A program made the position numbers and the translations under genes. The notes under the pieces are model-generated. The model had not been told where the DNA came from, did no database searches, and worked only from the letters and a program-made list of their open reading frames with translations. From Bacteroidales bacterium (lineage in GTDB: Bacteria; Bacteroidota; Bacteroidia; Bacteroidales; P3), in contig JAEEZY010000028.1 of assembly GCA_016292015.1 (NCBI GenBank), positions 1 to 59,763 of the forward strand: a stretch of 59,763 bases of DNA, given 5' to 3'. Below are positions 28,701 through 36,716 of the stretch, one piece after another; positions within the stretch are counted from its first letter, which is position 1; every line of letters starts with the position of its first letter.

Positions 28701-28793
28701 GCGACGGTGATTGTGTATGGGCTGCTGTTTGCGACTGTGATAACGCTGTTCATCCTTCCGACAATTTATTATTTGATTGAGAAAAGAAAATAA
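25719..28793 (+). CDS. czcA: Heavy-metal RND efflux pump (CzcA-like)
   Basis: A 1024-residue RND transporter with the usual 12 helices and two large periplasmic loops. The heavy-metal (HME) signature in the fourth helix, DFGILVDGAIVMMET, has the acidic residues D399, D405 and E412 that relay protons. AYPDISDTTVQIVTQVPGLATEEIEQQISIP is the typical CzcA/CusA opening. It would drive cation export (Co/Zn/Cd or Cu/Ag type) by proton influx. It begins 35 bp after the adaptor gene across a TAGTCAG-type repeat and is followed by the channel gene. Confidence 0.95.
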   Translation: MINKIVSWALGHRVLMAVIFGALCGIGIIAWNALSIDAYPDISDTTVQIVTQVPGLATEEIEQQISIPVERAVAGIPKLNTMRSKNSFGISTVVLVFDDRVDDYWARQRVTERLTGLELPYDAVPELNPLTAPTGEIYRYVLECTDGSHDLRSLTDIHKWTVIPRLRQIQGVADVSNYGGLTTQYQIELSPDKLTEYGVSLGDVVEKIEQNNINAGGSVLSEGNLSYVVRGIGLVSDLEALGNIVVKSNEGAAVYMKDLGELKYGNLERKGVLGFVDDEYKSDDAVEGIVQMLRGENPSDVLKEVHKAVDDLNENILPEGVEIHPFMDRTMLVNQTLKTVSHTLLIGMILVIAVLFIFLGNIRGAVIVAITIPISLLIAFILMKITGIPANLLSIGAIDFGILVDGAIVMMETILKKRERNPDDELTVDVVKKRAWDVARSIFFSTIIIITAYMPLFALEHIERKLFTPMAYTVGYALIGALLTALLLTPTLSYVAYRKPRKMYKNKWMERLTEWYKRVTEKLLDKTRMVLTVLTVTLIGATVLTITVGKDFLPTLDEGAVWVQVQLPPGLSIEQSKQMSDELRERLKAFDETSYVMTQMGRDDEGAECFSLSHVEVGVGLKPYNTWKSHRSKAALVAAMSDTINSMPGYEAGFSQPIIDMVMDQIAGTHSDLALKVYSDDLEATRETAEKITKLLAEIPGAGDVAIDQEPPTPQLQISVDRQRIAEYGLNVSDVTDLIEIAIGGKAVSQIYSGSKVYDITCRYGEKYRDTPEKIASLTLTNSEGVKVPLSAVAEVKTALGASTIMREMSRRYTLIRLNLRGSDLTTFVNEANRLIEQNIDYDHETMQLQWAGQFDNRNRAFSRLMLVLPLTLVVMFILLILAFGKVRQAALLMSVVPLALFGGMLALNVRGMTLNVSSAVGFIALIGVAIQNGVIMITHINNLRKEGKELRQAVVSGASHRMRPVLLTASVAVLGLFPASISTGIGSDVQRPLATVIVYGLLFATVITLFILPTIYYLIEKRK

Positions 28794-28837
28794 ATATCAA
28801 GGAATTGAGTTAAAGTTTCAGTGTTAAGATTAAAGAA

Positions 28838-30088
28838 ATGAAAAGGATTGCAATAATCATTGTATTATTTTTCGGAGTACGTTGCACGATGGCGCAAATG
28901 CTTGGCTACCGCGAGTTCATCAGCGCCGTGGTAGAGAACAACCAAGAGTACAAGGCAGAGCAGCTTAACGTGCCAATGAGCGAAGCGCAACTGAAAGCCT
29001 CGCGGTCGATAGGGAATCCGTCGCTGAGCGTGGAATACGGCAACAACAGCGACTGGGGAATACAGATGGGGCAGAGCCTCGACATCGGGGTGACACAGCC
29101 GATAACGTTCGGCGTGGTGGCGGCGAGAAAGCAGGTGGCGAGAAACGAGGTGGCGATGGCATCGAGCAACCTAGAGGAGTATCTGCTGAACATGAAGGCC
29201 GAAGCGACAAAAGGTTTTCTGGATGCGATGCTGGCCCGCGACCTGACGGAGACAGCACGGCAGACATACGAACAGATGAAGCGTCTGGCCGAAGGTGACA
29301 GCCTGCGTTATGCGAAAGGAGACATAGCGGAACTAGACATGCTGCAGACACGGATTGAAGCCCGCATGGCAAAGCAAGAATACATAGCCAGCCAGGCAGA
29401 ATACCGCAACGCGCTGGTGGCGCTGGATAAGATGGCCGGGAATCCGAGACGCGGGACGATGGGAGTATCAGGAGAGCTGAGAAACCCAGGCAAGGACTAC
29501 AGTAGAGGGGAGCTGATAAGGCTGGCGATGGACAAGAGGCCAGACCTGCAGAGCGCACGGCAGGCGGTGACCCTGGCGGAAAGCCAAGGAAAGCTTACCA
29601 AAAGAGAGCGGATGCCGGAAGCAGAGCTGTCGCTGGGAGTGTCACTGAACTCGAGGGTGAGAAACGAAGAGGCACCGGCTCCGGAATTTATAGGCTACAC
29701 GGCAGGGGTGTCGCTACCCCTACCCTTTTCGAACGCCAACAAAGGGAGCATACGCGCAGCGCAGATGACGGTGCAGCAGGCAAAACTGCAAGAGGAAGCA
29801 ATGGAAAAGCAAGTGGAGAGCGAAATCATGCAAGCGTACAACCGATACCTGCTGGCACAAAAGAACGCAGAGACGTACACAGCGGAACTGATAGGTGACG
29901 CCGAGACCATCATGCAAGGACGGATGTACGCATACGAGAGAGGCGAGACGTCGCTCATGGAGGTAATCAATGCACAACGCACATACAACGAGGTGAGAAG
30001 GAGCTACGCCGAAGCGATGCATGAGTGCATGACGGCGTGGGTGGAGCTGCAGCAATGCAGCGGAAGTATCGAAGAGATAGAGTTCTAG
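28838..30088 (+). CDS. czcC: TolC-family outer-membrane efflux channel (CzcC-like)
   Basis: A 416-residue protein with a signal peptide (MKRIAIIIVLFFGVRCTMAQ) and two outer-membrane efflux (OEP) repeats with long coiled helices (about residues 110-200 and 300-400). It would form the trimeric outer-membrane duct of the CzcCBA pump. It follows the pump gene by 44 bp. Its stop codon overlaps that of the convergent A1S_2505-like gene by four bases, so no terminator separates them. Confidence 0.9.
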   Translation: MKRIAIIIVLFFGVRCTMAQMLGYREFISAVVENNQEYKAEQLNVPMSEAQLKASRSIGNPSLSVEYGNNSDWGIQMGQSLDIGVTQPITFGVVAARKQVARNEVAMASSNLEEYLLNMKAEATKGFLDAMLARDLTETARQTYEQMKRLAEGDSLRYAKGDIAELDMLQTRIEARMAKQEYIASQAEYRNALVALDKMAGNPRRGTMGVSGELRNPGKDYSRGELIRLAMDKRPDLQSARQAVTLAESQGKLTKRERMPEAELSLGVSLNSRVRNEEAPAPEFIGYTAGVSLPLPFSNANKGSIRAAQMTVQQAKLQEEAMEKQVESEIMQAYNRYLLAQKNAETYTAELIGDAETIMQGRMYAYERGETSLMEVINAQRTYNEVRRSYAEAMHECMTAWVELQQCSGSIEEIEF

Positions 30089-30522
30089 TTGTCCATCGAA
30101 GAGAGCACTTCCCAGAAATCTTTCGGGAGCCAGACATTCTTTAGCTCGACGGCAGGGGCAAAAAGAGGAGCGACGTCGCGGACCTTGTAGCCAGCGATGC
30201 CACAGCCTATGCGAGTGACAAGAAAGGTAAGCTCGGGATGCTGACGGGCGAAACCGATGAAACGCACGATATTCTGGCGCATGGGTTCCATGCCTTCCAT
30301 AGTGGAAATGGCGTAGCTTTGCCCTTGTAGGCCGTCACCCTGACCAAGGATGGCACCGAAACGCTGCATAGCTGTGTAGGCGGCGCCACCGCCATGCATG
30401 CCAGCGGCATTACTGCCGAATACAAAAATTTGTCCCTCGGAGAGAGAGGTGATTCTGTCGGGGGTGATGCGGCAAGGAGACTGGCCGAGAAGCATAGACC
30501 TGATGTCGGAAGAAGTTTTCAT
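30085..30522 (-). CDS. A1S_2505-like protein
   Basis: The ATG at 30522 gives 145 residues. The central block GQIFVFGSNAAGMHGGGAAYTAMQRFGAILGQGDGLQGQSYAIST and the end FLVTRIGCGIAGYKVRDVAPLF match the A1S_2505 'phage non-structural protein' family, a group distantly reminiscent of nucleotide- or ADP-ribose-binding folds. It is cytoplasmic and its activity is unknown. Members occur in phages and in scattered bacterial genomes. A candidate promoter lies at 30538-30545. Confidence 0.75.
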   Translation of the reverse strand: MKTSSDIRSMLLGQSPCRITPDRITSLSEGQIFVFGSNAAGMHGGGAAYTAMQRFGAILGQGDGLQGQSYAISTMEGMEPMRQNIVRFIGFARQHPELTFLVTRIGCGIAGYKVRDVAPLFAPAVELKNVWLPKDFWEVLSSMDN

Positions 30523-31086
30523 GGTGCAATTTTTATACAAAATTACACAGTGTTTCCGACATAACGAAATTATTTTCATAACAGCCTGAAAAACAAAACC
30601 GACAGGACCACTTAGAAGGCACATAAACACCCTCGCGTCAATGCAATTAAGACAAGATTAACAAAACCGACAGTATCCCAACAAGGAACCACCTTAAAAA
30701 CCAACAAGATAGAGTTTATTGGTTTTGGTCCCCTTTTGGTATCCTTTTGGTATCCTTTTGGACAGGTCAACGGCAACGCTGTGTCTGCGCCGTGGAAACG
30801 CCTTGGTCGCTTCAACAGAGGAATATGTGTCGGCAACAACGGCGATAGAGGCGGCCTACGGCAACAGAGAACCGATTATAACTGAGGAATGGTTATAAAG
30901 GCGCAAAATAAACTAAAGGTGTGGGGACATCTATACACACTAAGGGTACGGATACCGATACATTAAAAAGGTTAGTCACACACAATTTTAAAGATGGGAG
31001 CAAAGGGACGATTATCGGCAACAGGTTGAAAGTAAAAATAAAATAGTATATTTGCAGTGGTGAAAGTCACATTAAAACCAAGCTAT
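30523..31086. other. Intergenic region with promoters and short repeats
   Basis: No gene is convincing. The minus strand has TAATTTTG (30538-30545), a promoter for the A1S_2505-like gene. AAAACCAA (30697-30704) and TTGGTTTT (30719-30726) form an 8-bp hairpin, followed by three tandem copies of TCCTTTTGGTA-like 11-mers (30727-30763). CGGCAACAGAG occurs near 30857 and again near 37585. TATATTTG at 31047-31054 serves the next gene. Confidence 0.55.
31047..31054 (+). promoter_or_regulatory. Bacteroidota -7 element for the small lipoprotein and sigma-factor region
   Basis: TATATTTG followed by CAGTGG matches TAnnTTTG and lies 33 bp before the ATG at 31087. Confidence 0.65.
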
Positions 31087-31515
31087 ATGAAAAAGACTGT
31101 TTTATTGATTTTGGTTGCGATGGCGGCGTTGGCTGGATGCAAGGACGTGGCGGAGAAGGAGGAAGACGCGGTGGAGAAACACGTATGTGTTTACCTGAGC
31201 GATAAAGGAAACTTCAAATTCAAGGAGAGGATAGGGACGGAACTCAAGTCGGCGCTGGACTCGCTGCTGAAGATGAAGGAAATGCTTGGGGCGGAGAGCA
31301 ATGAGCTGGCGACGGAGGAATGGGAGGTGAAGCGTGTGATTGTGGACAACTGTGTAAAGACGGACACCGGGTGGCACTGCGTGAGAGCGTACAAAGCCGG
31401 CGACAGACGGTTTTACGCAATCGGGGTAAAGAATGTCGAGAACGGAGGGAAGGTGCGTTTGACGGATGATGTGATAGACACGAAGGGTTGCTGGTATGTT
31501 TCAACAAAAATTTAA
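31087..31515 (+). CDS. Hypothetical lipoprotein
   Basis: The ATG at 31087 gives a 142-residue protein with a lipobox (MKKTVLLILVAMAALAGC). The mature part has charged stretches (KDVAEKEEDAVEKHVCVYLS; KERIGTELKSALDSLLKMKEML) and ends in a beta-rich domain (DKGCWYVSTKI-like). I do not recognise the family. It lies 160 bp before an ECF sigma-factor gene and may belong to its regulon. Confidence 0.6.
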   Translation: MKKTVLLILVAMAALAGCKDVAEKEEDAVEKHVCVYLSDKGNFKFKERIGTELKSALDSLLKMKEMLGAESNELATEEWEVKRVIVDNCVKTDTGWHCVRAYKAGDRRFYAIGVKNVENGGKVRLTDDVIDTKGCWYVSTKI

Positions 31516-31677
31516 CATTTTCGGACATCCTGACTATCAACGACTTGTCAAAATGTTTGAAAAAAAGTTTTGATTGCCGCACGGTTTTTGAGATTTTGTG
31601 CAACAAACTATATAGAGAAAAACGAAAAGCAAAAACGACGAAACATCAGAGCACCACCATAGACGTAAGAAAAACGA

Positions 31678-32187
31678 TTGAAACATAGAGAACAGAAAGA
31701 AAATGAATACATGGCGATGCTCGACGAGTGCCGAGGATTGATAACGAGCTTGTGTGTGGTGCATAGAGAGCATCTGGACGTGGATATTGAGGATGTGCAA
31801 CAAGACATAAGGGCCAACCTATGGCAGAGCTACGGGAGTTTTATGGGAAGAAGCACAATGAAGACATGGGTTTACAGAGTGGCGCTGAACACAATATACA
31901 TGCATTACAGGAAGCAGAGATACCGGTTGAGGACAGAGACACGCCCGACAGAGAGCATGAACACAATAGCAGACAAGAGAGACAACGAACTGACGGAACA
32001 GCTGTACAGACTGGTTGAGCAATTGGAGGCAGATGAGAAGACGCTGATAACGATGTATCTAGAGGAGTTGCCGCAACGAGAGATAGGCGAGGTGCTGGGG
32101 GTGAGCGAGGACGCGGTGTTCAGCCGGATAAAGAAAATCAAAAAGAAACTGAAAGAATTGAACGACCATGAAAATGGAGAAAGATAA
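31678..32187 (+). CDS. ECF-type RNA polymerase sigma factor
   Basis: A 169-residue sigma-70 family protein. Region 2 is DIEDVQQDIRANLWQSYGSF...TWVYRVALNTIYMHYRK. Region 4 is LEADEKTLITMYLEELPQREIGEVLGVSEDAVFSRIKKIKKKL, a DNA-binding helix-turn-helix. The nominal start is TTG 31678; an ATG at 31711 is an alternative that trims 11 residues. Its last 20 bases overlap the next gene, a membrane protein that is probably its cognate anti-sigma or partner. Confidence 0.88.
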   Translation: MKHREQKENEYMAMLDECRGLITSLCVVHREHLDVDIEDVQQDIRANLWQSYGSFMGRSTMKTWVYRVALNTIYMHYRKQRYRLRTETRPTESMNTIADKRDNELTEQLYRLVEQLEADEKTLITMYLEELPQREIGEVLGVSEDAVFSRIKKIKKKLKELNDHENGER

Positions 32188-32716
32188 TTTGGAAGAGATG
32201 TTTGACGCATACCGTCGAACAAACGACAAGACCGAAAAACGGACAACGTCGGAGAAGCCACCGCGCATCAGCAGCTACAATCGAAAAAAGAGAAACTGCA
32301 TACTGACGCTGGCGACGGACGTGGTGCTGGCCGGAGCGCTAGTGTGGCTATTCTGCACACATGTGTCGGACGGAGGAGACCTGGCGGCACTGGCGACGAT
32401 AGGAGTGCTGCTGGCGATACACACGGCGACTGGAGTGCAGAGACTTCTGAGGCTTAAGAAGAACAACCCCGCGACAGCACAGCCAGAGGCGGTACTGGAG
32501 TATGCAATAGAGACGGAAGAGATGCGCGACCAGCCAACGACGGTGCTGAGCCGCCATGTGACGATTGCGGCGGCGATGGCAGCGATAGTGTTCGTTAGCG
32601 TCACGCCGGTTTATGAAGGTCGAACAATGTCGGCGATGAACATAGGCGAAAGGGCTAGCATCATAACGAACATAGACGACATACTGGCCAGCGGACAAAG
32701 AACAATCAGAGGATAG
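32168..32716 (+). CDS. Membrane protein coupled to the ECF sigma factor (possible anti-sigma)
   Basis: The 182-residue protein overlaps the sigma gene by 20 bases, typical of sigma/anti-sigma pairs. A charged N-terminal cytoplasmic segment (DNLEEMFDAYRRTNDKTEKRTTSEKP) could bind the sigma factor. Three hydrophobic segments follow (CILTLATDVVLAGALVWLFC; LAALATIGVLLAIHTATG; HVTIAAAMAAIVFVSVTPVY). No zinc-binding HxxxCxxC anti-sigma motif is seen, so the assignment rests on position. Confidence 0.6.
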   Translation: MKMEKDNLEEMFDAYRRTNDKTEKRTTSEKPPRISSYNRKKRNCILTLATDVVLAGALVWLFCTHVSDGGDLAALATIGVLLAIHTATGVQRLLRLKKNNPATAQPEAVLEYAIETEEMRDQPTTVLSRHVTIAAAMAAIVFVSVTPVYEGRTMSAMNIGERASIITNIDDILASGQRTIRG

Positions 32717-32755
32717 AAGGTAAATCACAGACAATCACAATATTCAATAAACAAG

Positions 32756-33265
32756 GTGAAAAAAGGACTTATCATAGTTTACATCATCATCGCAATCGGA
32801 GCGGTTGCGGCGATAATGGCGATGCGGCTGAGTCCGCGGACCGTGCCGTATGAGCAGTGCAGCGAGGTATATAAGCGATACCACGCGGTGGAGGGAGTGG
32901 AAGCGTCGTATGTGAAAGACTACAGGTTGAACGACACCATGAGAATAGACGTAACCTTCCTGCAGGCGACGACGGACGAGGGATGGCAGAAGCTGAAAGA
33001 GGACTTCAACCTGATAGACCTGCCGCCGGAGTATGGCGAATTTGACGAGAAGGCCGACGAATACACAATCGAGTCGAGACGCTCGCCGAAAGACGACCCA
33101 TACCATTCGATAGAGCCATTCAAGGGGCGCTCGGACGACCTGTCGGTGGCTGTGTCGCGCTACAAACACCAAGTGTGCATATTCCACACGGAGAACGAGG
33201 CGGAGATTGAGTCGGTGCTAGCCTATTTGCTAAACGAAATATCACCAAATACACCAGCAATATGA
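32756..33265 (+). CDS. Hypothetical membrane-anchored protein
   Basis: A 169-residue protein starting at GTG (KKGLIIVYIIIAIGAVAAIMAM signal anchor) with a soluble exported domain rich in Asp, Glu and Tyr (SYVKDYRLNDTMRIDVTFLQATTDEGW). The family is not recognised. Its stop overlaps the ATG of the next gene (ATGA), so they are co-translated. Confidence 0.6.
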   Translation: MKKGLIIVYIIIAIGAVAAIMAMRLSPRTVPYEQCSEVYKRYHAVEGVEASYVKDYRLNDTMRIDVTFLQATTDEGWQKLKEDFNLIDLPPEYGEFDEKADEYTIESRRSPKDDPYHSIEPFKGRSDDLSVAVSRYKHQVCIFHTENEAEIESVLAYLLNEISPNTPAI

Positions 33266-33741
33266 AAAAGACCATTACCCAAATTGTATTGACGGCAGCG
33301 TTAATCATGATGTCAGCAAGCTGCCAAAAGGAAGAGATGATTGAGCCGATGCCAACGCCGACGGCGGAAAGCAAGGCAATGCCGCAAACGCACACGCTGT
33401 ACTACTCGGTGGATGGCGCAATGGAAACCCTGACGTACCATAGCGAGGCAGAGTGGTACAACTTCATGACACGGATGACAACACTGGCGCGAGCAGGGCA
33501 CACCATCACGCTGTCGAACACCAAACAGAACCGACCGAACGGCGATTTCGACGTAGAGACAATAGTGTATGACACGCGGTTGGAGTCGGATGCAATAGCA
33601 TGGTGCAAGAAGATGAACGGATGCGGCTACACGGTGTCGATAAGGTACTATGCCGACCTGAAACTGTACCACTGCCTGGCGACACGACACAGAGGCAAGC
33701 TGGACAACGCATGCCTCGAAATGCGGAGAGCGGAGCGGTGA
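33262..33741 (+). CDS. Hypothetical lipoprotein
   Basis: A 159-residue protein with lipobox MSASC after a standard signal (MKKTITQIVLTAALIMMSASC). The N-terminal linker is Pro/Glu-rich; the folded part (HTLYYSVDGAMETLTYHSEAEWYNFMTRM) contains several Trp, Tyr and Cys. The family is not recognised. It lies in the sigma-factor cassette and overlaps the preceding gene. Confidence 0.6.
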   Translation: MKKTITQIVLTAALIMMSASCQKEEMIEPMPTPTAESKAMPQTHTLYYSVDGAMETLTYHSEAEWYNFMTRMTTLARAGHTITLSNTKQNRPNGDFDVETIVYDTRLESDAIAWCKKMNGCGYTVSIRYYADLKLYHCLATRHRGKLDNACLEMRRAER

Positions 33742-33779
33742 GAGGCTTTTGATTGCATGAACATTTTATATCATTAGAC

Positions 33780-34742
33780 ATGGGAAAACGGATATTATAC
33801 ATTACGGCCTTTATGCTGTTGACGGCGGGGATGGTATCGTGCGACAAAAAGGACGACACATCCATCAACAACGGCACAGAGACACCGACAACCCCTGCAG
33901 AGCCAGCGATTGAGGAAGACCCGGCAGATTTCCCCACAATGGGATTTGACGAAAACGGAGCATCGGAAGCGCTTTTCTCGGTGTCGGACAGCACAAAAAT
34001 TCGATTTGCGAGAGGCAACCTGCAATACCAAGCTTCGACCGGGACATGGCGATTCGCAGAGCACCAATATGAGTACATCGGAACCGACAACGAGAGAGTC
34101 TCATCGACATACGATGGATGGATAGACCTGTTCTGCTGGGGGACGAGCGGATGGAACAGCGGAGCGGTATGCTACCAACCGTGGTCAACCAGCATGAACA
34201 ACAACGACTATCTTCTCGGCGGGTTCGCATCGAACAGTCTCACCGGCGCGTACGAGCAAGCCGACTGGGGAGTGTATAACGCAATAGAGAATGGCGGCAA
34301 CGAGGCAGGCATGTGGAGGACACTAGGCCGATTTGAGTGGTCATACCTGCGCAGCAACGGCAAATGCGCACCAGCGACAATAGGAGGCAAATATGCAGGC
34401 GTGGTCATTCTGCCAGACGACTGGCAAACACCAGAAGGACTGACATACGAACATTCAAATTTCAGCAATATCCAAGTAACCAACAACTATACGTTTAGCG
34501 AATGGCAGCGGATGGAGGCAGCAGGAGCGATATTCATGCCTGCGGCGGGGCGCAGATGCTACGGCACGATGATTGCGGACATCGGCAGTTGCGGATACTT
34601 CTGGACAAGCAACAGCTACTCATGCCAGGGCGACACCCGCGCAGTATTTTGTTACTACCGCACCATCGACCAGTATCCACAAATGGCTTACGGCACGCGC
34701 AACCAAGGGTTCTCGGTGCGGCTTGTAATGGATCAAGATTAA
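33780..34742 (+). CDS. Lipoprotein with FISUMP-like (Fibrobacter major paralogous) domain
   Basis: The ATG at 33780 gives a 320-residue lipoprotein (MGKRILYITAFMLLTAGMVSC). A low-complexity Thr/Pro linker leads into a repeated-Trp/Tyr domain (FARGNLQYQASTGTWRFAEHQYEYIGTDN; WTSNSYSCQGDTRAVFCYYR) ending NQGFSVRLVMD, close to the GFSVRCVKD end of FISUMP domains found on Bacteroidales surface lipoproteins. It is probably surface-exposed with an unknown ligand. A perfect hairpin follows the stop. Confidence 0.65.
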   Translation: MGKRILYITAFMLLTAGMVSCDKKDDTSINNGTETPTTPAEPAIEEDPADFPTMGFDENGASEALFSVSDSTKIRFARGNLQYQASTGTWRFAEHQYEYIGTDNERVSSTYDGWIDLFCWGTSGWNSGAVCYQPWSTSMNNNDYLLGGFASNSLTGAYEQADWGVYNAIENGGNEAGMWRTLGRFEWSYLRSNGKCAPATIGGKYAGVVILPDDWQTPEGLTYEHSNFSNIQVTNNYTFSEWQRMEAAGAIFMPAAGRRCYGTMIADIGSCGYFWTSNSYSCQGDTRAVFCYYRTIDQYPQMAYGTRNQGFSVRLVMDQD

Positions 34743-34769
34743 GAATCTGTTTAAATTCAAACAGATTCT
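34742..34769. terminator. Hairpin ending the sigma-factor cassette
   Basis: AGAATCTGTTT and AAACAGATTCT form an 11-bp perfect stem with a 6-base loop. There is no long U-tract, so termination may be weak or bidirectional. Confidence 0.6.
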
Positions 34770-34789
34770 AACAGTTTGGAGGTTTTTCG

Positions 34790-34797
34790 TATCTTTG
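34790..34797 (+). promoter_or_regulatory. Bacteroidota -7 element for the deacetylase-like gene
   Basis: TATCTTTG followed by CAGCG lies 22 bp before the ATG at 34819. It excludes the longer frame from 34795. Confidence 0.7.
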
Positions 34798-34818
34798 CAG
34801 CGTCAAACAACGACGCAG

Positions 34819-36135
34819 ATGCTGCTCATATATACACCAAAGATAACAAACAGGCTGGGATACACGCTGAACGTAGTGTTCCAGAATGTGCTGAAGAAGG
34901 AGTTTTCGCTCACCACAGACACTGCCACTTTCAAGAAACACGAGGGGGCCAAGCTGTGCTACGGACCGGAAAGGAAGGACAAAGAGGCAGTATGGGTGAA
35001 ATCGGCAAACCTGCTGTTTGAGACGAATATTGCAGAGCAGGAGTTGCGACCATTCCAGGAGGAAGGTGAAGCACGACTGTTTCCGACCTACGGGAAAGAG
35101 TCGGACTTGAGTTTCGACCCATTTGCAGCTTCATTTTATATGTTGAGCCGCTACGAGGAGTACCTACCTCACAAGACCGACGAACACGGGCGGTTCATGG
35201 CACAGGAAAGCTTAGCGTATAAGGAGGGATTTCTGAGGAGCGCAGTGGTTGACCGATGGGCGACGCGAGTGAAAGAGGCCATAAAAAAGCACTACCCAGA
35301 CGAAGAATTCGAGAACCGGAAGTTCGAATTTGAACAGACGGTAGATATAGACGCAGCATACTGCTACAAAAACAAAGGTCTCGGGCGGACACTGATGGGT
35401 GTTGCACGCGACATAGTGAAAGAACACGAAGCAGGAAGCCTGAAGGAGCGAATAAGAGTACTGATGAGGAAAGAGGAGGACCCATTTGACACGTTTGACT
35501 ACATCCTGTCGTTCAAACGTAGCCATAGGGAGATGAGACTGATATTCTTTGTGCTGCTTGGTGACTACGGGGTTTACGACAAGCCGATATCGTACCATAA
35601 CAACGACTTCCAAGAACTGCTGAAGCATCTGTGTGACCATGCGAAGATGGGCGTACACCCGTCGTACAACGCAATGACGGAGCCGCATTTGGTTGACATA
35701 GAGATGAATCGGCTTTCAGAGATACTGCACCGACGGATAGTGCGGAGCCGATTCCACTTTCTAAGACTGCGGTTCCCAGATTCATACAGGTCGCTTGTGA
35801 AGGCTGGCATACGGCACGACTACACGATGGGATATGCCGACACACCAGGATACAGAGCTGGGACAGCAACGCCATATCCGTTCTATGACTTGAGCAGAGA
35901 CGAGGAGAAGCAACTGACAATTCACCCTTTTGTGTTAATGGACACAACCCTGCAGCAATATATGCAACTGAAACCAGCAGAGGCCATAAGGGTAATAGAG
36001 GCAAGCATAGACGAAGCCCGCACAGTGGGCAGCACATTCAGTTGTATATGGCACAACCAGCACCTGTGCGACAAAGAAGGTTGGAAAGGGTGGAGAGAGG
36101 TGTATGAGCGGATGATAGAATACGGCATTGGATGA
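34819..36135 (+). CDS. Polysaccharide-deacetylase-like protein
   Basis: A 438-residue protein with the architecture of Bacteroidota polysaccharide deacetylase-family proteins (DUF7033-like N-terminal part, then an NodB-like barrel). Blocks include DPFAASFYMLSRYEEY, FEQTVDIDAAYCYKNKG (the metal-binding Asp pair), HPSYNAMTEPHLV and FRAGTATPYPFYDL-like GYRAGTATPYPFYDLSRDEE. It would act on cell-wall or capsule sugars, but the substrate is unknown. No signal peptide is seen. The KdsC-like phosphatase gene follows by 43 bp. Confidence 0.78.
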   Translation: MLLIYTPKITNRLGYTLNVVFQNVLKKEFSLTTDTATFKKHEGAKLCYGPERKDKEAVWVKSANLLFETNIAEQELRPFQEEGEARLFPTYGKESDLSFDPFAASFYMLSRYEEYLPHKTDEHGRFMAQESLAYKEGFLRSAVVDRWATRVKEAIKKHYPDEEFENRKFEFEQTVDIDAAYCYKNKGLGRTLMGVARDIVKEHEAGSLKERIRVLMRKEEDPFDTFDYILSFKRSHREMRLIFFVLLGDYGVYDKPISYHNNDFQELLKHLCDHAKMGVHPSYNAMTEPHLVDIEMNRLSEILHRRIVRSRFHFLRLRFPDSYRSLVKAGIRHDYTMGYADTPGYRAGTATPYPFYDLSRDEEKQLTIHPFVLMDTTLQQYMQLKPAEAIRVIEASIDEARTVGSTFSCIWHNQHLCDKEGWKGWREVYERMIEYGIG

Positions 36136-36178
36136 ATTAAGAAGTATAATTTTTGAGGTTTAAGCAAATAACAAAGGG

Positions 36179-36697
36179 ATGAATTACAAGACCAAACTGC
36201 GTGACATAAAGGCGTTTGTGTTTGACTTTGACGGAGTCATGACAGACGGTGCCGTGTGGATGTACGCGGATAAAGAGACAGTGAGAGCCGGAAACATAAA
36301 AGACGGATACGCAATACAATACGCCATCAAAAAAGGGTATATAGTGACGGTAATATCCGGAGCGACATCGTTAAGCATAGACAACCGGATGGAATCGCTC
36401 GGGGCCCCGAAGATATACACAGGCGCGTCAAACAAACTGGAGGTATATAGGCTGTTCATGAAAGAGCACGGCCTGAAACGCGAAGAGGTGCTGTATATGG
36501 GCGACGACATACCCGACTACGAGGTGATGAAGGAGGCTGGAGTGAGCTGCTGTCCGTCGGATGCAGCCACTGAGATAAAAGAGATAGCAGACTACATATC
36601 ATTATACGCCGGCGGACAGGGATGCGTGAGGGACGTGATTGAGCAAACGCTACGGCTACACGGGAAATGGTTTCATCCAGACGCAGTGAACTGGTAA
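36179..36697 (+). CDS. kdsC: KdsC-type 3-deoxy-D-manno-octulosonate 8-phosphate phosphatase
   Basis: A 172-residue HAD-family phosphatase of the tetrameric KdsC group. It has the signature VFDFDGVMTDGAVW (nucleophile Asp16, acid/base Asp18), TVISGATSLSIDNRM, Lys in NKLEVYRLF, and MGDDIPDYEVMKEAGVSCCP. It would dephosphorylate KDO-8-phosphate for lipid A core synthesis, though related sugar acids cannot be excluded. Its length is right for the family. Confidence 0.85.
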   Translation: MNYKTKLRDIKAFVFDFDGVMTDGAVWMYADKETVRAGNIKDGYAIQYAIKKGYIVTVISGATSLSIDNRMESLGAPKIYTGASNKLEVYRLFMKEHGLKREEVLYMGDDIPDYEVMKEAGVSCCPSDAATEIKEIADYISLYAGGQGCVRDVIEQTLRLHGKWFHPDAVNW

Positions 36698-36716
36698 TCA
36701 ACATAGCATTGGAAAG

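Noticed and set aside
30697..30763. Possible small RNA or terminator in the 30.5-31.1 kb gap
   Set aside because: The 8-bp hairpin lacks a T-run, and no promoter is placed to transcribe it as a discrete RNA.
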